The notes under the pieces: model-generated
The model's database searches: none
What the model saw: the letters and a program-made list of their open reading frames with translations, nothing else
Told to the model about the DNA's origin: nothing
Source of the DNA: Chloroflexota bacterium
GTDB lineage: Bacteria > Chloroflexota > Dehalococcoidia > GIF9 > UBA5629
Assembly (NCBI GenBank): GCA_026389675.1
Contig: JAPLHJ010000012.1
Coordinates: 1 to 6,222, forward strand
Length of the DNA stretch: 6,222 nt
Direction of reading: 5' to 3'
Part shown: positions 6,102 through 6,222 of the stretch, piece after piece
Layout of the letters: each line of letters starts with the position of its first letter
Numbering within the stretch: position 1 is the first letter of the stretch
Program-made: the position numbers and the translations under genes

Positions 6102-6222
6102 ATGAGCTTCTTTGCCGCCTTAAGATTTCTGACTATAATTCCTGGCCCTGGTCACATGGAGTCCGGGCTGTCCCGGCCTACCCGCGTGGCCGTATCCGCC
6201 GATGCCCCTGTTGCTGTAGACA
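6102..6222 (+). CDS. cobS: Adenosylcobinamide-GDP ribazoletransferase CobS, N-terminal fragment with doubtful sequence after residue 16
   Basis: CobS is the membrane enzyme that joins adenosylcobinamide-GDP to alpha-ribazole (or its phosphate) in the last assembly steps. ATG 6102 follows AAGGGG (6087-6092) at nine bases and lies 13 bases after the cobT stop. The first residues MSFFAALRFLTIIPGP match the characteristic CobS N-terminus, and cobS directly after cobT is a common order. The following residues HMESGLSRPTRVAVSADA do not show the expected GRS..YFP.VG membrane segment, although the frame stays open to the window edge and the last residues VAVD could fit the family again. Compensating indels, a divergent N-terminus or poor sequence quality are all possible. 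Forty residues are visible, so the family call rests mainly on the first 16 and on context. Confidence 0.72.
   Translation, partial: MSFFAALRFLTIIPGPGHMESGLSRPTRVAVSADAPVAVD

Noticed and set aside
1..6222. Cobalamin riboswitch, CRISPR array, tRNA or insertion sequence
   Set aside because: None of the expected structures was seen on either strand; genes abut or overlap throughout, and a riboswitch would be expected upstream of the operon start, outside the window.

Overview
The window is a tightly packed, single-strand run of eight genes for uptake and late-stage assembly of cobalamin (vitamin B12). All genes are on the + strand. Gaps are 4 to 13 bases at most, and several genes overlap, so this looks like the interior of one operon. 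No promoter, cobalamin riboswitch, terminator, tRNA or rRNA is visible, and no stretch over 300 bases lacks a gene. The order (corrinoid ABC permease, ATPase, cbiB, cobD/hisC-like, ..., cobT, cobS) resembles the corrinoid salvage loci I remember from Dehalococcoidia (Chloroflexota). A short dispersed repeat of the CGTCATTGCGAGGAGCG...CGAAGCAATC type inside cobD would also fit, though that repeat type is not confined to one group. The taxonomic guess is inference and only moderately secure.

Layout: 1-297 is the C-terminal end of a BtuC/FecCD-type permease. 297-982 is the partner BtuD-type ATPase, broken by an internal deletion. 987-1919 is CbiB. 1903-3060 is a CobD/HisC-type PLP enzyme with an in-frame repeat-derived insertion near its N-terminus. 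3057-4583 is CobQ/CbiP. 4564-5088 is the corrinoid adenosyltransferase CobO/CobA/BtuR. 5093-6088 is CobT, apparently lacking about 24 residues that the family normally has. 6102 to the window end is the start of CobS, whose sequence stops looking like CobS after about 16 residues.

How the genes fit together: the transporter would import corrinoids. CobO adds the upper adenosyl ligand and CobQ amidates the ring to adenosylcobyric acid. The CobD-like enzyme makes aminopropanol phosphate, and CbiB attaches it to give adenosylcobinamide phosphate. CobT activates the lower base to an alpha-riboside phosphate, and CobS joins the two halves. The kinase/guanylyltransferase (CobU/CobP) and the phosphatase (CobC) are not in the window and could lie downstream.

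The window shows no new system. What deserves attention is the damage and insertion pattern inside otherwise ordinary genes: an out-of-frame deletion removing Walker B and the H-loop of the ATPase, an in-frame deletion in CobT, a repeat domesticated in the CobD reading frame, and a doubtful CobS start. Whether these are real biology (decay of the locus, repeat insertion) or assembly errors cannot be settled from the sequence alone.
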